DNA of 64,000 nt from Sclerurus mexicanus. Its lineage: Eukaryota; Chordata; Aves; Passeriformes; Furnariidae. Shown in pieces: positions 1 to 14,464 of the stretch. The position numbers and the translations under genes were made by a program. Position 1 is the stretch's first letter. Each line of letters starts with the position of its first letter. Location: NCBI GenBank assembly GCA_013396755.1, contig VWZF01013053.1, positions 864,092-928,091 of the forward strand, written 5' to 3'. Under the pieces are notes generated by a model. It was not told the origin of the DNA and did not search any database. It saw only the letters and a program-made list of their open reading frames with translations.

Positions 1-3000
1 GAACACGAATCAAATTATGTCTCACGCCATTTCACTTAAAACAAACAGCTTATAACTGAAAGTTCGTAGTTCTACATTATTTCTGAGCTTTTTCTTTCAA
101 ATAAAAAATGTAAAAGCCAAAGTGGTTTTACTAGTGCTTCATTAGCAACAATAACAACATCTTAGCCAGTAACACTCTTGCCTCTCTACCAGAATACAGC
201 ACAAGCCAAGGTAGAAATAACATGAGAAGCTTTCTCAAAAATAAAAATAAATCCCAGAGTTTCTACTATGAGTGTCCACATTTTTGTCAAATTGCCAGTA
301 ATATTTCCGAAAGCTGTTTTTCAAAAGCATTTATGTCCTGAATCAAAACAGAAGTAGAAAGGGAGAAATATTTTAAATTCTAATCAAGCCTGTAAATGTG
401 AAAACATTAAAATATGGGCTAGGCTTGCTCATATCTTTGCACATGACACATAAATCAGTGTTTATTTCCAAAGCTGTATTATCTTCAACACAGGACAATG
501 CACTTATCCGTATCCCACTAAAGAGTTATAGTAAGTAACAGAGATAGATGATCAGCATGAAACCACATCAATATTTCTCATCAACAGATTCATACAGTTC
601 TATAATACTCTTAAAATTCTGAATTTGCAATTAATCAAACATTCTCAGCTTTTCTACATTAAGCATAAAATACAAATAATAAAAACAAGGCATAAACTTA
701 CTATTTGTTAGATGTTCACACTGTCCTTTGGTCTTAGTCAGTGGGAAATAATTACCCCTAGGAAATCTGGTAAGCAGAAATACAATAAAAATAAACATTA
801 GCATGCCAAAAAGAATAAATTCAGCTTTCCTGCAAGTATTTTTCCCCATAATACTTCACAGGCAAGGTTAAAAAAAGAAGAAAAAGAACCACAAAAAGCA
901 AAGTTGAAAAAATATATATACACATTTAAAACATAGTCCAGCAGTGTTCAAGGATCCTTGCCTCTCAAACTTTAAAGCAGCACAGACAAATGTTGAGATG
1001 CCTATAATAGAACAAAAATCCAAGTTCTCAATCACTAGTTACGCAGTATGTGTCAGTAAGGAAGACAATTTCCAAAATAATGATTAATGTATTATCCAGA
1101 TTTTTTCCTCTCTCTCTCTCTTTTCCCCTTCCCATTCAGGTTTTTCTTCTTATAAAATGCACATAGGTTTTTTCTTCCCTGTACCCTGACTCAGGCCTGG
1201 CTTTGAAATGCATTTCAATCTCTCAACACAGACTGCTTTCACTGCATTTAGAGTCCCACCAAGGCCCAGCTTTAAAAGCTACTGATTCTTTTTTTCTTTA
1301 GCCTTCCTCACAAAGGAAGGGTATTTTGTAAATTACCAGCTCGTTCAGATCAACAAAAGGTACTTTCATAGAAAGCCCCATTTGATTTTGCTCAAATTTG
1401 ATTACAAGGATGGAGAAAAGGAAAGGAAGTCAAAAAGAAAAACCCCAGATGGCTTTTTCATTCATCTCAGTGAATGAGCTTTATCTGTGCCTTTTGAAAC
1501 TGTAGCAGTGGAAAAGCATTTCTGTTGGCTTAAAAAACTTGACAAAAATTATTGGTTTGCCATTTCTCATGTAACTGCCATTGGGAACTGGATGAAAAGA
1601 CTTTTTCATGGGATCGCCTGCTTGGATCAAAATAATGGAGATTAGGTATTTCATTATAAATTACAGTGGGAGATAGAGCAGGCTGTCATATTAATAGCAA
1701 CCTGCTCATGGCCTTCAATGGTAGCTATTCTCCTAGACAAAGGACCAAGGGGGTTGTCTATTGAACTTGTACTTTAGGCCTGATCAATTTTCTATCATCA
1801 AGGCAAAAGGTGAGGTGACTAACAAAAGAATTCACACATGACTGACCTCATAAGCCTATAGATAAAACAGCTTAAAGAAACAAAACACATCCTGAAATTA
1901 TGGGTGATAAACTGTATAAAGGAAAAAGAAGAAGAGAAATGATAGAAAAAGGGAGAGAAAGAGCACGTGGTCTATAATTCTCCCTCCCTTCTTAGGTGAA
2001 TGGACATATTAAAAGCTACTTGTTTTCAGCTGCAGATAATTGCAGCCTTTGCTTTGCCATGTTCTGCCTTAAATCCTTCCATGTACTTTTTCGTCCAAGA
2101 CTGTTCCAATAATTTCATTCAGGAGTAACCACAGCACTGAGTTTAATAGAGAACTTCCAAGAGCTGCAGCCACACACAGGATTACATGTAACATCCTAGG
2201 CAGAAAGGAGTCATACAGGCACTACAGTTATAATCAAATTACAGCAATAGCTGTGCTCCTTTGGGTCAGCATCCTTATACAAAACCTTGCTAATTAAGGG
2301 CAAGTTGGACATCTGAGTTATACGAGAACATCTTCCAGAGACTGAAAGTCTTGATGCATTTTTCTTTCCCTAGGGTGGCACATAATTTTTTACACTGTGT
2401 AAAACAGCACGTAAAATGCTCATAATATATTTATATATGGGTATACATATATACATACATATTTAGGCACCCTTGCATTTATATTATTTGTACTTCTTCT
2501 CCTGCTTCTTCAGAGATGAAGACCCTTCTATAGCACCAGTACTCAGCTTTGCCCATCAGCTAGAGAGGGTGAAATCTTCACTCTCCTGAAGCCAAATACA
2601 TAACAGCAAGATGTTCATTGATTTGTCAGGATCAGCGTTTCCTCCAGTTTGCTGTACAGACAGAAACTCAACTGGCCAGAACACTTTTACACACAGAACT
2701 ACGGTTCCAAATATATCTTAACTCTGTTGAAATTTCCCAGAAGATGTTAAAGTGTTCATATCCCCTCTCATGGCATTTGCTAACTAAGGCAGAATTGTAG
2801 AAGCATGCAAATATTTGTATCTGAAGGCCAAAACACAAGCTAAGGCAGCTGAGAATTCCCCTTTCAGACAGCTAACAGCAACTCAAGTGTAATTTCACAC
2901 CAGGAGAAAGGACAGCAGTCTCAAATTTGGTTTCAAGTCCTAGCTACAAAACCACCAAGAAGTCGGTATGTGCCAAGTTTTCTGAGATAACTAGGAATTT

Positions 3001-5063
3001 CTTCTTTTAGCTCTACCACTGCAGTGATACTGCAGTTTCAGAAACTCAGCTAGCCACTGATTCACAGCCCTTTGCACTGATCACAGATCCACCTGTCAGC
3101 ACAGCAGTATTTATGCAAAGACACTGAAGTAATTCAGGCTAAAAACAAGCACATTTTAGTGAGGTAGGATCCAGGAACACACTGGAGGCTGCAAACTGGG
3201 TGCAGGGGAGGAACTTCTGAGCCACAACTTTGCTGCAGAAGCCAATGGATTGTTGAATTACAGAGTCCTTCTGAAAACAAACATACATTCATTTTTCACA
3301 CAGGAACAATAAATAACTCATTGTAAACACTTTCTTGAAGTAGAGACAAGATGAAAACAGGCAAAACAGCAGCAGGATGTGTTAAGTTTTGGCTGACAGC
3401 ACAAACAACCCGAGCGTCAGTGACAGAGCACATACCCCAAACAGCTCAGACACATGACATTGTATTTGAAACTGATGGAGCCCGAGTGTAATGGTATCTT
3501 TCCATTATCCCAGAGATACACTGATAATTACTAAATGATTAGCAATTAATCCCAACTTTAGATCCTCTATGAGGGGCCCTACTGAGCAGTAACAGAGGAA
3601 AGAGCTCTTGTAACCATTGCAGAAGACTCTGAAAGTATTGTCTCTGTGCTCAGCAGCAGTGAGAAAAACAAACTGAATATTAAGAGAGATTTGGAAAAAA
3701 TCTAAATCAAGCAGAGAAATGCATTTTGTTACAGCATCAATATAGTTTGAGTACCCCACATTAATAGGCAGGAGCAAGCCAGCATATCAAAATGGGCACA
3801 TAGGTATGTGTTATTTCAGAAGAAATAATTAAGCAAGCGCTGATTACCATGAAGACATAGACAGACTTGACCCTCAGAACACAACTCCTACAGGACAAAG
3901 TATTTTTGACCAAGCAGTTACTCTTTAAGCTAAAGGGCTATTTTTGTATTACAAGTTTGGATACACTTGAACACCTGCTTCTGGTTAAAAAGCTCCAGTA
4001 ACTAGCACAAGGAGACAGAACTAGTAATATTCGAGATTATTTTTAGACTGCAAAACATGGTTCATACAAAGGCTGGCTTAATATTTGGTAACTGTCAAAT
4101 AGTAATCCCCTGTAATAACCAGAATTGATATCTCTTAAAGCAGTTTTCATGAGAATTTGTGAATAGCTATTTCATATTTGAATGATAACATGTTAATCAA
4201 AATTAAATTTCTCAGGTAAATGAACAAGACCCTTTCTAATCTTAACCTCTGCATCCTGTGCTCCTGTAAGATTTAATCTGAACACATTGATTCCAGGGTA
4301 AGAACATCATTGCCAAAACTACTGAAAATAACTTGGAGAGAGCACTCTGACTAAGGAATGTCCACCCAGGTAATGTGATTATAAAACATGTGTCCATACA
4401 TACTCTCTTGTGACCAAGACAATAAAAACCTTGAAAATAATTCCCCTTGTCGAAAAACCGCAAAAGCTGTTTCCATTGGCTTTTGCTGATTTTTGTTTGA
4501 GATGTGTTCGGTTTGTTCTCAACTTCCACACCACAAACTTACTGTCATGTTTTCCTCTCATTCATCATTTAAGTGCAAGAGACGTACAGAATAAACAAGG
4601 TCTGTTACCCCCAATATCTATCAACTTCCCTAGTTTGCACAGACAGACCCTTTGAACAAGACAGCTAACTGCTTATGCCTGTCCCATCAGTTCTTGGGGA
4701 AAGAATTGGACCCAAAAGATAATTTGGGGGTTTGAGAGTGTGTTATCAAGTTTTGGGGTTTTTTTGTTTGTTTGTTTTTCTTCCCAGAATTCTTGAATAC
4801 AATTTCTGAATAATCTTTGAAAATAATTCTTATCGTGCCCTTCAAAGAAGTACAGCAGACATGGGCAGTATGGCTGATTGCAAGACATTGTGCTGAATGA
4901 AACATCTTGTTTGCTGATGAAAAAAAATAGACTGCACACATTCTTACATGTTTCTCTGAACCAGGTCCTGCATGAGTAACATTCAGAAATGCCTGTTTCC
5001 AGAATCTCCATATAAAAAATTGCTTTCTATTAAAATTCAACATGCATTCTTGGCAATGGACGA

Positions 5064-5085
5064 CAACAACAACAACAACAACAAA
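5064..5085. repeat. (CAA)n microsatellite
   Basis: About seven uninterrupted ACA/CAA triplets lie in otherwise ordinary AT-rich DNA. A simple repeat with no associated feature. Confidence 0.9.
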
Positions 5086-8000
5086 GGAAAACTTTTTTTT
5101 GCCCATCAATAGGGGGACACAGATTTACAAGACACTTTTTCCAGAGAAGGATGGCAGTAACACTAATAATTCTTAGGCCAGCTTAGGACTCTAGAAGGTT
5201 CATTAGCAGCTTTAATGGCACTAGGCAGGAAGAGAGCTAATATGCTAAAGAGTCTGACAGATATCATTAACATTTTAAATAACTGAGGTTGCTAAACTCA
5301 AGCAGTATTAATGGCATTTGAGGAAGCAACGCTATTGATCAGAGAAAGCCAAGACATAAGCCTGTCTGTTTTGGGGCTTCTAACCACAAAACTGTAAATG
5401 ACTGCTAAATAATTTCAGGTAGAGCCAATAAATTCATGACACAAGACAATGAGAGAGTGCTCTGTGAGTAAATCACTCCCATTTGCCAATAGAAGTTCTA
5501 TTTAGATGATTTGATTAATTTTGATTGCTACACTATGGCATGTAAAATAACTTGCTGGGAAGCCAGTCCCGGAGCACCCAGGATTTTAAGGTGAGCTTAT
5601 GGAATGTCACCAGGCACCCAAAGGACTGAAAATATAATTTAATCAAAATATAATTTCATCAAATCCTGCTAAAACTGTTAAACATGTCAAGATTTAAAAA
5701 ACTTTTCCTCAAAACTTTATAAAGCCAAACAGAACTGGTTATGTCCCTGTCCCATTTTTACTCAGAGGAGTAGCAGCATTGTACAGCTCTCTCCTAAACC
5801 TTCCTCCTTCCCTTTGGGACCTTCAGGTGCATCCCCCAAACATGAAAACTCATTGCATGTGTCTTGGAACTTACGAAATAAGAATGAACCTGCTCATGTA
5901 GGACTACAGTATCAAATCCAAAACAACCCCATACATTATCAAAATTTATGTCAATAACCTGAAGGAGATGTTCCAACACATAATGATAAAATGCTCAGTA
6001 ATCTTAATACTTGGTAAGTATTAGATAATAATTAAACATATGAAATAAACTTCCCTCTCTGTATAATCTCTGTCAGCCTTAAACCAACAGTTTGCTCATG
6101 GTTATCTTCTATTTGACTTCTGTGTTCCAGCCTAACACAAGTGATTTCCACATCCTGAAAAGTCCAGGTTCAATTACCATGACAACATGAACACGTAATT
6201 ATATACAAGCATTGAAAGCAAATGGAGAGGAGTAGAAAGCATGCAGAGAACTTTGAGTGTGATACCTGCAGGCTGAATAAACACACATCCCCAGGCTGGA
6301 ATGTAGATCTTTTAAATATATCTTTACAGGAGTTCATAATTGTCAGCAAAACAGTGAACTAGATTTATTTGAAATCAACAGAACATAAATTAAACAGTAA
6401 GATTACCTCAAACTTCATTTCATTCAATTCTGTGAGAAAAACCTCAAAAAAGTTAACAAAAAAAAAAGTTTTATATGCAGTTCAGACTTTGAATGAGATT
6501 TTCTATAATTACAAATACTTGCTACGTTGTTAGAGACTGATTTGTGTCACTGGTTTCATCCAGGAATTTATTATCAAATAGATAAGTTGATTACAATACT
6601 AAGGCAATGAAAAGTACAAGGAGTTTAAAACCTCCTTTTTTTGGTAAATAAAGCTTTCCTGTATTGGCATAACAAGCTTAAAGAACTGTGGCTCCTATTC
6701 AACAATTTATTTTTAGGACACACTTTAAAAAAAAAATAAAATTCCAAGTTCTATTAAATATCACAGCCTAGTTATGTCTGTTCCCAGTAACATATTTCAA
6801 AACAGTTGTGAGTAATTCTAACTTCAGCCTGTGTGCCCATATAGTGCTAATTTTTTATCCCTATGGTGTTATCAACAAATATTGCAGTTACCAGCTATTA
6901 TCAGCTGTGGTTGCTTCTGAGGAAAGAAAGAGATGTCTTTAGAGGACTGAAGTCACCAAACCCACTTAACATTGGGCAGTGGTTTCAACTAAAAACTAGG
7001 GAGCAGAAGTATATTACTGTACTTCTGAGAAATCAGTCTAATCCATCAAGTTGTATCAGTGCAATTTCCATCACTGATATATTTTTCCTTAATATGCAGA
7101 AAAAAAAGTAATTTTTGCTGTAAAATCTTAAAGTGAAATGGGGCTATTATTTTAGAACTATAGAACTGGTCACTGACTATTTTTCCTAGAGAGAACACCC
7201 ACCTTTTTCCAGAACATGGAACCTTTCATCATTACAAGCTCTGCCAGCACACGGAATTTGGCCACTGCTCCCAGAATCTGGAGATGAGAAGCTCCTTGTC
7301 AGTAACATGTAATACTCACTGGTACATGGCAGCAGATTTGATATTCCTACTTTTCCAAATTGTTGTCCTAAAGGAGCCTGGACAGACAACAAACTTAAAG
7401 CAGAAATAGGAAATGGCATTCAGCTCACTGATTTCAAAGAGTGGCACTTAGGTTATTGAAGGGTTAAGACTATTCATATGCCTTACTTGTCTAAATGAAT
7501 AGAATGAATATCTTTGAATGTCTTTCAGAACAGGATACAGAAAAGAAGATCACACACAGGTATGAAAACATTAAACAAGTACTTCCACTGGGGGAAAAGG
7601 AAGACAGGAGACTCTGAGTTCATTTAAATGAATGACAATACTCGCTTAGACCTTTAATAGGAGCAAGATTTTATCTGAGATGAGAACCAAAGAGACAGAG
7701 TGAGGTAAGGTGAGAAAGAGAGAAGTTATTTCTGATAGTAAAGACTAAAAATAGACTTCATCCAGTCGTGCTGTGACTAAACAAGTGTCTTTCGTGAAAC
7801 AAGAGACAGTAGAAAGACTAGGAATTCACTGAGAGTGCCTCTGTGACAATGCACGTCACCATGGACAGGTTAACCCACACTGAGCCTACACAACTCCCAG
7901 CAACCAGTAGGAGATCCTACGGAAGCTCTTCAAGGTGATCCCTTCAAGCCTCCAAAACACTGAAACCAATGGCTTCACTACCAAGGGAGGGAGTCTCTCA

Positions 8001-8274
8001 ACACACAGCTTTGGAACACCAAGAAAGCTGTGCAGACATTTGGGAACAAACTGCACTTTTCCCTTCAGGTGGTGGCCCAGTTATTTCTGTTTTAATTTGG
8101 CTGTATAAACTCAAATAGTTATTAATATGCCATATTCACCAAATTTGGTAGGTAAGGCTGCTTGACCAGGCAAAATATTCAAACCACAAATCGGGATGGT
8201 TGTATTTATAGCAGAGATTTAGTCATTATCATTCAGTTCTAATTTCTCCATAAAGACTGTGTTAACATTTCTTT

Positions 8275-8440
8275 GAACAGTTTCATCACGTTAATGAATT
8301 CAAAAGATTTTGCTGTTTTATAAATGGTGACAGGAACAGCAGTTTGACATCAGAATAATGAATTTAACCAGCTTTCTGATTACTGTGCCAAATTTTACAT
8401 CCCCTGGGCACCTGAGGTAACATCTATTCTTATCCTATAA
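8275..8440. repeat. Diverged direct repeat, copy A
   Basis: This segment aligns by eye with 8848-9035 in the same orientation. Both contain an ACAGTTT start, a TAATGAATTCAAA core, a GTGACA block, AATTTAACCAGCT, and a shared ACCT...TCCT end. Mismatches and small indels are frequent, so the duplication is old, or the two are copies of one unrecognised repeat family. Confidence 0.6.
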
Positions 8441-8847
8441 TCTATAAAGCTTCAGCTACTTCTCTTACTACTTTCTTATGAGTAAGCTTTTGATCTCCAG
8501 CAGGTTCCTACATCATAAAAGAGTCAGGTATTTTCCTTGCATAAAGAATTCAAGGGTCAAGAATAGGCAAAGAAACGTTCGATCTGATGACCTTATACAC
8601 AACACTGTTTTAAATTTTTTTCAAGTACATGTAATTAAACTTCTAAGGTATTTGGAAGTTGCACAAATAGCAGTGACAATGGAGGGGGAGGCAGTGCTGG
8701 GGGCGTCAGAGCAGGGACTCCCCTGCAGTCCCAGGGGACACCCTGATGGAGCAGGTTGTCCCCTTGCAGTCCACACGGGATCAGACACCCACACTGCACA
8801 CCTGGTACCTAAACACTGTTCTCAGGCAGGGTTGGGCTGTACCTCTG

Positions 8848-9035
8848 GACAGTTTTAATGGAATAATGAATTCAAAGGTTTTCACCATTTTCTATGCAGT
8901 GACAAAGTCAGCAGATTGCTTGATGTCATAACAAATAATTTAACCAGCTCCTGATCAATCATTTGTAAAAGTTTATGCTCACTGGGAATTTAAATTTGCT
9001 TGTCAGAGACCTCTAGTAATTTTCTCATCCTGTCA
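8848..9035. repeat. Diverged direct repeat, copy B
   Basis: Partner of the segment at 8275-8440, about 570 bp further on in the same orientation. A GC-richer stretch (about 8,670-8,850) separates the copies. It has CAGT/GGAGCAGG-like phrases loosely reminiscent of CR1 internal sequence, which I could not assign. Confidence 0.6.
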
Positions 9036-9287
9036 AAAAGGTGCCTCAAATGGAAAAATGTTTAGGTAAAATTGCATTTGGCAAATGTATTAAATAAGAA
9101 AACTTGGCACCATTGCATGTGCAGTGGGGAAGGGGGTTTGTGGTCCCTTTGTGACAGCTCCACTCCGCTGCTCCTTCCTCCTCACACTTTCCCCCTACCC
9201 CAGCCTGGGTCCTTCCCTCAGGCTGCAGCCCTGCAAGAACAGCTCTCCATGGGTCCTCTCTGGACTGAAGTCTTTCAGGATAAACCC

Positions 9288-9310
9288 TATATATATATGT
9301 ATATATATAG
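9288..9310. repeat. (TA)n-rich microsatellite
   Basis: Alternating TA with one TG interruption. Low-complexity DNA with no other signal. Confidence 0.85.
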
Positions 9311-12300
9311 TCTCTCAAAAGGCTGAAAATCATAATAGGCAATCCCAGTGGCTTGAGATGCTGCCTACAGATGGTGTGCTCTTGTTCGGAAAATCAGTTA
9401 GGGGAGAGAAAGGTCTTTTTGTTCACTATGTGGGGATTCACTTGAGACTCTTTAATAAGGAACACTGAAACGAGAACTTGACTTTCTTGTGTGCACCAGG
9501 TACAGGAATTGCTGGATGAAACCACAGTACATAGATGACCTTAAAAAACGATCTTGGAATGGTTCAGCACAGTAAGTGAAGACAGATTAGGAAAAATAAC
9601 AAGACCATTTCTGACAACTGGGAAGAAATCAGAAAAGTGTACTTCCCTGCTCAAGCATGGCTCCCTATAATGTGTGAACATAGTTTTGTCAATTGATATT
9701 TTAACAAAAATAAGTTTATAGATGGGATTATACACCTTACACAGAAAATTACCTCAGCAAATACTTTTTTTTTAATCTACGCAAAAACATAACCTCAAAA
9801 GTATGGACTTCATTATCCAGCTAGAAGCTTAGGCCCTGTAGTTTGGAGATACACCAATAAGACTTTGGATTAAAGAGGAAAAATATTAAAATGTCTTACT
9901 TGTTGGACAAGTGGCACCACGACTGACACAGATGGATTTTGTACAGTTGCAGGCTGACATTTTCTCTGGTTGAAAGGACAGAAATTAAAATCTACTTCTA
10001 AAAGTTGAGGTAATTAAAGAACCTACATCATGAAATACCTGATCATTTAAGGACTTCGTATGTTCACACTGCCTGCATAATTGGCAATGAGGTACATCCT
10101 TCACAGATCCATATTTTTGCTAATTTTAATACTGAAAAAGGTATGCGACATTTAGTTTTAGAAATTAGAAATATACGGCCCTGTACTGTTCCAATGTTTG
10201 ATAGAATATTTGAGGAAAAAATCCCTACCCAAGCTGTTTGTGTTTTGCTGCACAATTAAAAAAATATTGATTATGGAAGAAGGGAAAAAGAGTTGGAATG
10301 GATACAAAGTTACTTGTAAATTTCTTGAACAGATTGCTTTATTGTTCAAAAACAATGAACAATTTCCATGGTAGAAAAATCCATTCCAGTATTAAGAACA
10401 AAATCTATATGTATTATAAAGGGAGGTTTAACAAGATGTAACAAACAGGATCCAGTCTTAAAATTCTCACCTGATGGTAACTGTCATACAAGAAACAAGC
10501 ATGAAATATTTCTGTGTATCTTCAATCTTTTAATTCAGAAGAGATGCAAGTGAAGAGGGCAAATACTTTCACATATTAGTGACAAAAACTGAAGACAAAA
10601 GGAAAACAAGAAGAGGAAAAGAGGCAGAAAAGTTATATTTTTTTAAAACCCTGAGTTAAATTTAAATTATACCTATAATCTGGGAGACATTAACACTGTT
10701 ATATGAAATTTATCATGTGAAGTGTCTACACACACTTTAAAAACCTTTAACTAAAAACTTCAGAAGTGACATCTTTGAATTTGGATTGGCATGGACAAAA
10801 CAGAAGTAAAGGTCTTTTGCGTGTCATTTTGTAACTGTAGGTGAAACTCATGCTCTGTGTGACTGCAAAACAAAGAGCAGGCAATGCTTGCTCCAGGAAA
10901 TCTCAGTGGGATTTTTTAGTCATAGTCTTGTTGTGAAAATGTACCGAATAACGGTATTTGATATTCAGTGTCTCCTGCAAACTGGCAGTGTTGGAATTTC
11001 CCTTCCTGAAAGCATGTATTTGATATCTGGGCTGCTTCTTTTTCCCCCTGCTCATTTATGTGTGTGTGGTTTTCCTTTTAACCCCCCACCCCTTTTTAAT
11101 TTAAATAAAACTCTGGGGGAAAAAAACAGAAGATCACAGGATGTGAAGATGCCATTCTGGGAACTAGCAAGCAGTCTCAACAGTAAAAGAAGCCAAGTGA
11201 TCTTTCAAGTGGGCTATTACTGTAGTTGTGGGAGCAGAATAATGAAAGTGAACAGAATAATTGGCCTAAATATCTGGTTAGAGGGCTGGTACAGAGAAAA
11301 GAGCATGAAAGGCTCCACTAAAACCACAGAAAGGTGGGTGTTCCTGCAATCAGCACAGAAAAAAGCATTGGAGAAGTCTGTAAACTAAAGAAGAGGGGGA
11401 GGGGAACCATTGGAAAGAAATCCAAAGAGGGGGGGGGGAATGCCCACTAAATCTGAAAGTTGAAAGGAAAAGAAAGCAGTTGATTGTATTTGCTGACATT
11501 CCAAGGATGGCAGTTGGGAAACAGCAATAGGAGGAGGAGCAATATCTCTGTAAGAGAAATATGGGTGGCTCCTGAGATATAGGTAGGAACACTTTTAAGC
11601 ATTTTTAAAACAAAGACACATCTTGTAGATATATAGATAAAAGAACTTCCAACTATCACTGCAAAGAGAAAAATAAACAACCATCCTCTCCAAACTGGTC
11701 ATTTCCATCAGCCGAAGACTTATCAAACAATTTCTGAATAGAAAAGCAGCAAAGTCGGATGTCATGATCATCCACAGCAACACTTATATTAGAAAACATC
11801 TGAAGATGTTTGATCCAGTTTAATCATGCTGTATATCTATATATTAGAGCTCTTACAGTGATTGAGGTGAAAGATTAAGTTACCAGCATTTTCCACACCC
11901 TCACTCTATCCTTCCGAAAGTAAACCCGTGTTACCATAAACAGTTGAAACCCAAATATATCTTATTTTCAGTTCTGATGACAGAAGCACACAATGCAGCT
12001 GATATTCCTGCTAATGAATTATTATTAAAATAACAGTATCAGTAGGTGGTAATTAGAACTACATGATACTTTCAAAAAACTATAGCAAGGTATATTCTGT
12101 ATAAATAGCTTTCCGAGTTTTAAGTGACAAGGTAGAAAAGAAGTCGCTTCTCATTTTCTGTTTAAAGTTCCATAGCTAATATACAGATCAAGATGCAATA
12201 GTAAGAGTCCTAATGCAAGAGGCATGAGACTGCCAAGGACCTCAACAGAGAGAAACTTGTCTCAAAAAAGAGGAAAACTACTCTAAGTTTCAGGCTTTTC

Positions 12301-14278
12301 CTAACAATCCAGTGAAACTGGTTCATTTAAACTTCAAAGTGTCCAGATGGTATTTTGAATACTAATCCATATGTCAACAGCTAAATAAAAGCAGCTAAAG
12401 GAAAGTGATTAACAAACAAAATTACCTGCTAATAAAACAAATACTGAGAAAGAAATATATTTCTATGTAAATATACAAAATATACAGAAATAAGTAATAC
12501 CTTTAGTAGATCAGCTGTTATGAATGAGAGCAAGAGACATGTTTTGGGGTGCAAAATCCTACGTGTAAAGCACACATGTAATCATGAAGGCATCTCAATT
12601 TTTTAAAATTCTTACAATAAAAGATATCACTTCTTCACTCGCATCGACAGCTGATCACAGATACCACAGTGCTACTGGATTAAAATACATGAGGGACTAA
12701 GTGGCTCAGAATGCACTGGTTAATATAGTTTTATTTAAAAGATAACTATTCCAAAGAGAAAAACCTTGATGTCAGAGGAATAAAGAATTCATATAGGAAA
12801 GAGGTTGAGATGATGCATCTTCACAAATATTCTTGGATCAGATTTATTTATTTTATTCAGTGGCTGTTGTATACAACATGCAAGTCCTGCATTTGGTCAA
12901 CTCTACCATCTTATGTTCATCCTTCACACCATTATATTCACAACATTCTGAAGAAACTTCTGCTTAGATATTTGTCTCATTTTTTTATGCAGAGAAACTA
13001 TGAATAAAAAAAAATTAAATCCAATCACCATTAAAATGGCACGACTATCTCTGACTTAAATGGAACAGGAGCTCCACCTACGAGAGTTGTTCAAGGTCAT
13101 ATATAAATTCTGTGCTACAGCAAAGAACTGCACATCCCTTTCAGAGTCCCAGAAACCCCATTCATTTCGGAGCTTATCTTCTTTTTCATAGCTAATGGCT
13201 CCCCTAAAAAGCCTTCTGGTAATACCTTCAGCTTAGTTACTTGGTTGAGAAGAAAAACAAACAAACAAAACTGAGCAATAACCTGTACTATAGCTCTGTT
13301 GACCCTGCTCACCCTGTTTTCATGACTTCTCCTGTTAAGAGATTCTACTTCCCTCCCGGAACTGCTGAGGGTTTCAAATCATAAAGCAGCTTAGTAAAAG
13401 TAATTTCTTGTACTGGAACTGGAGGAACTGGGGCTGGGGCTGTTTTGCTTCACTTTCCCAATATAGATAATTCATAGTTCACCTCATAAAAGTAAGGTAA
13501 AAGCCTGGTGTGAAATAATTGTATAAAGTAACAGAAGTAATTAATAGGTGTACATGCAGAACTCTGAGCAATGGCTCTTTGAATCACCGTTTCTTGTTTA
13601 AATTTCAAGCCTCCTTAAAAATTACTAACTCCCAGAAAACCAAGACCTGGTGGTGCTAAAACTGCACATCACTTGGCAGCAGATAACTTGTACTTAACCT
13701 AAAAATCTCCTGTTTATGTCTCTGGGGTTTGCATTAGTGGCTATTTGCCCTTAGGCAATGGTAAAACCAGTACCATTGGGCAGGTATTCTGTAGGAAGGT
13801 GACATGATCTGGATAAGCCGATACTTCTGCAGCAAACCAAATACTATTGAAATTCCAAACATGCATAAATAAGGCATTTTTAGAAAGATCCTTCCCACAT
13901 GAGGCTACGGTTTAATTCATAGGTGGGCAGAATGCCTTGCTGTTGAGCTTAGTCATGAAAGGAAACAAAATTGAGGTGTATAGTGATTGAAAAGATCTGT
14001 GTTAGTATTCATTTACAACATTTCTTTATGCTCAAATAAATACTGGAGAAAAAGAAATCACAGATTGAGAGTGCTGTTGTGGTAATTCTTAGTTTGTAAC
14101 TTACCAACTTCTTATATAAGAGCAGTCTGGAAAAAACAAGAAAGTGTTTCATAGAACTGTTATATAAAATTTCTGAATAGGATATTGTAAATAATTAATC
14201 CAAATGAGAGAACTGGGGGATCTTTTGGCAGGTATTAAACATAAAAAGAACAGTGACTGGCCTCTGTCTTTTTTTAAA

Positions 14279-14326
14279 AAACAAAACAAAACAAACCCAA
14301 AAAAACAAACAAACAAAAAAAAACCA
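14279..14326. repeat. A-rich low-complexity tract (AAAAC/AAAC)n
   Basis: Repeated AAAAC and AAAC units with long A runs. On the minus strand it encodes a spurious phenylalanine-rich frame. It may be an old poly-A or simple repeat; no source element is visible beside it. Confidence 0.8.
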
Positions 14327-14424
14327 CCAAAGCTAACAACCAAAGACACCAAGAGTGACTACAGAATCTCAGAATTTTGGTAGGACTTTTATGGATGTAA
14401 GTTCTAAAGATAAAGTGTATTGTG

Positions 14425-14464
14425 TGTTAAAGGTCTTTTCCAATTGAAATTATTCCATTATTCC
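14425..14464 (+). mobile_element. Possible CR1 LINE 3'-tail remnant
   Basis: The segment reads as a decayed CR1 terminus: an AAAGGTCTTTTCCAA phrase followed by ATTATTCCATTATTCC in place of the usual ATTCTATG repeats. It is short, so the call rests on phrase similarity alone. Confidence 0.45.
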
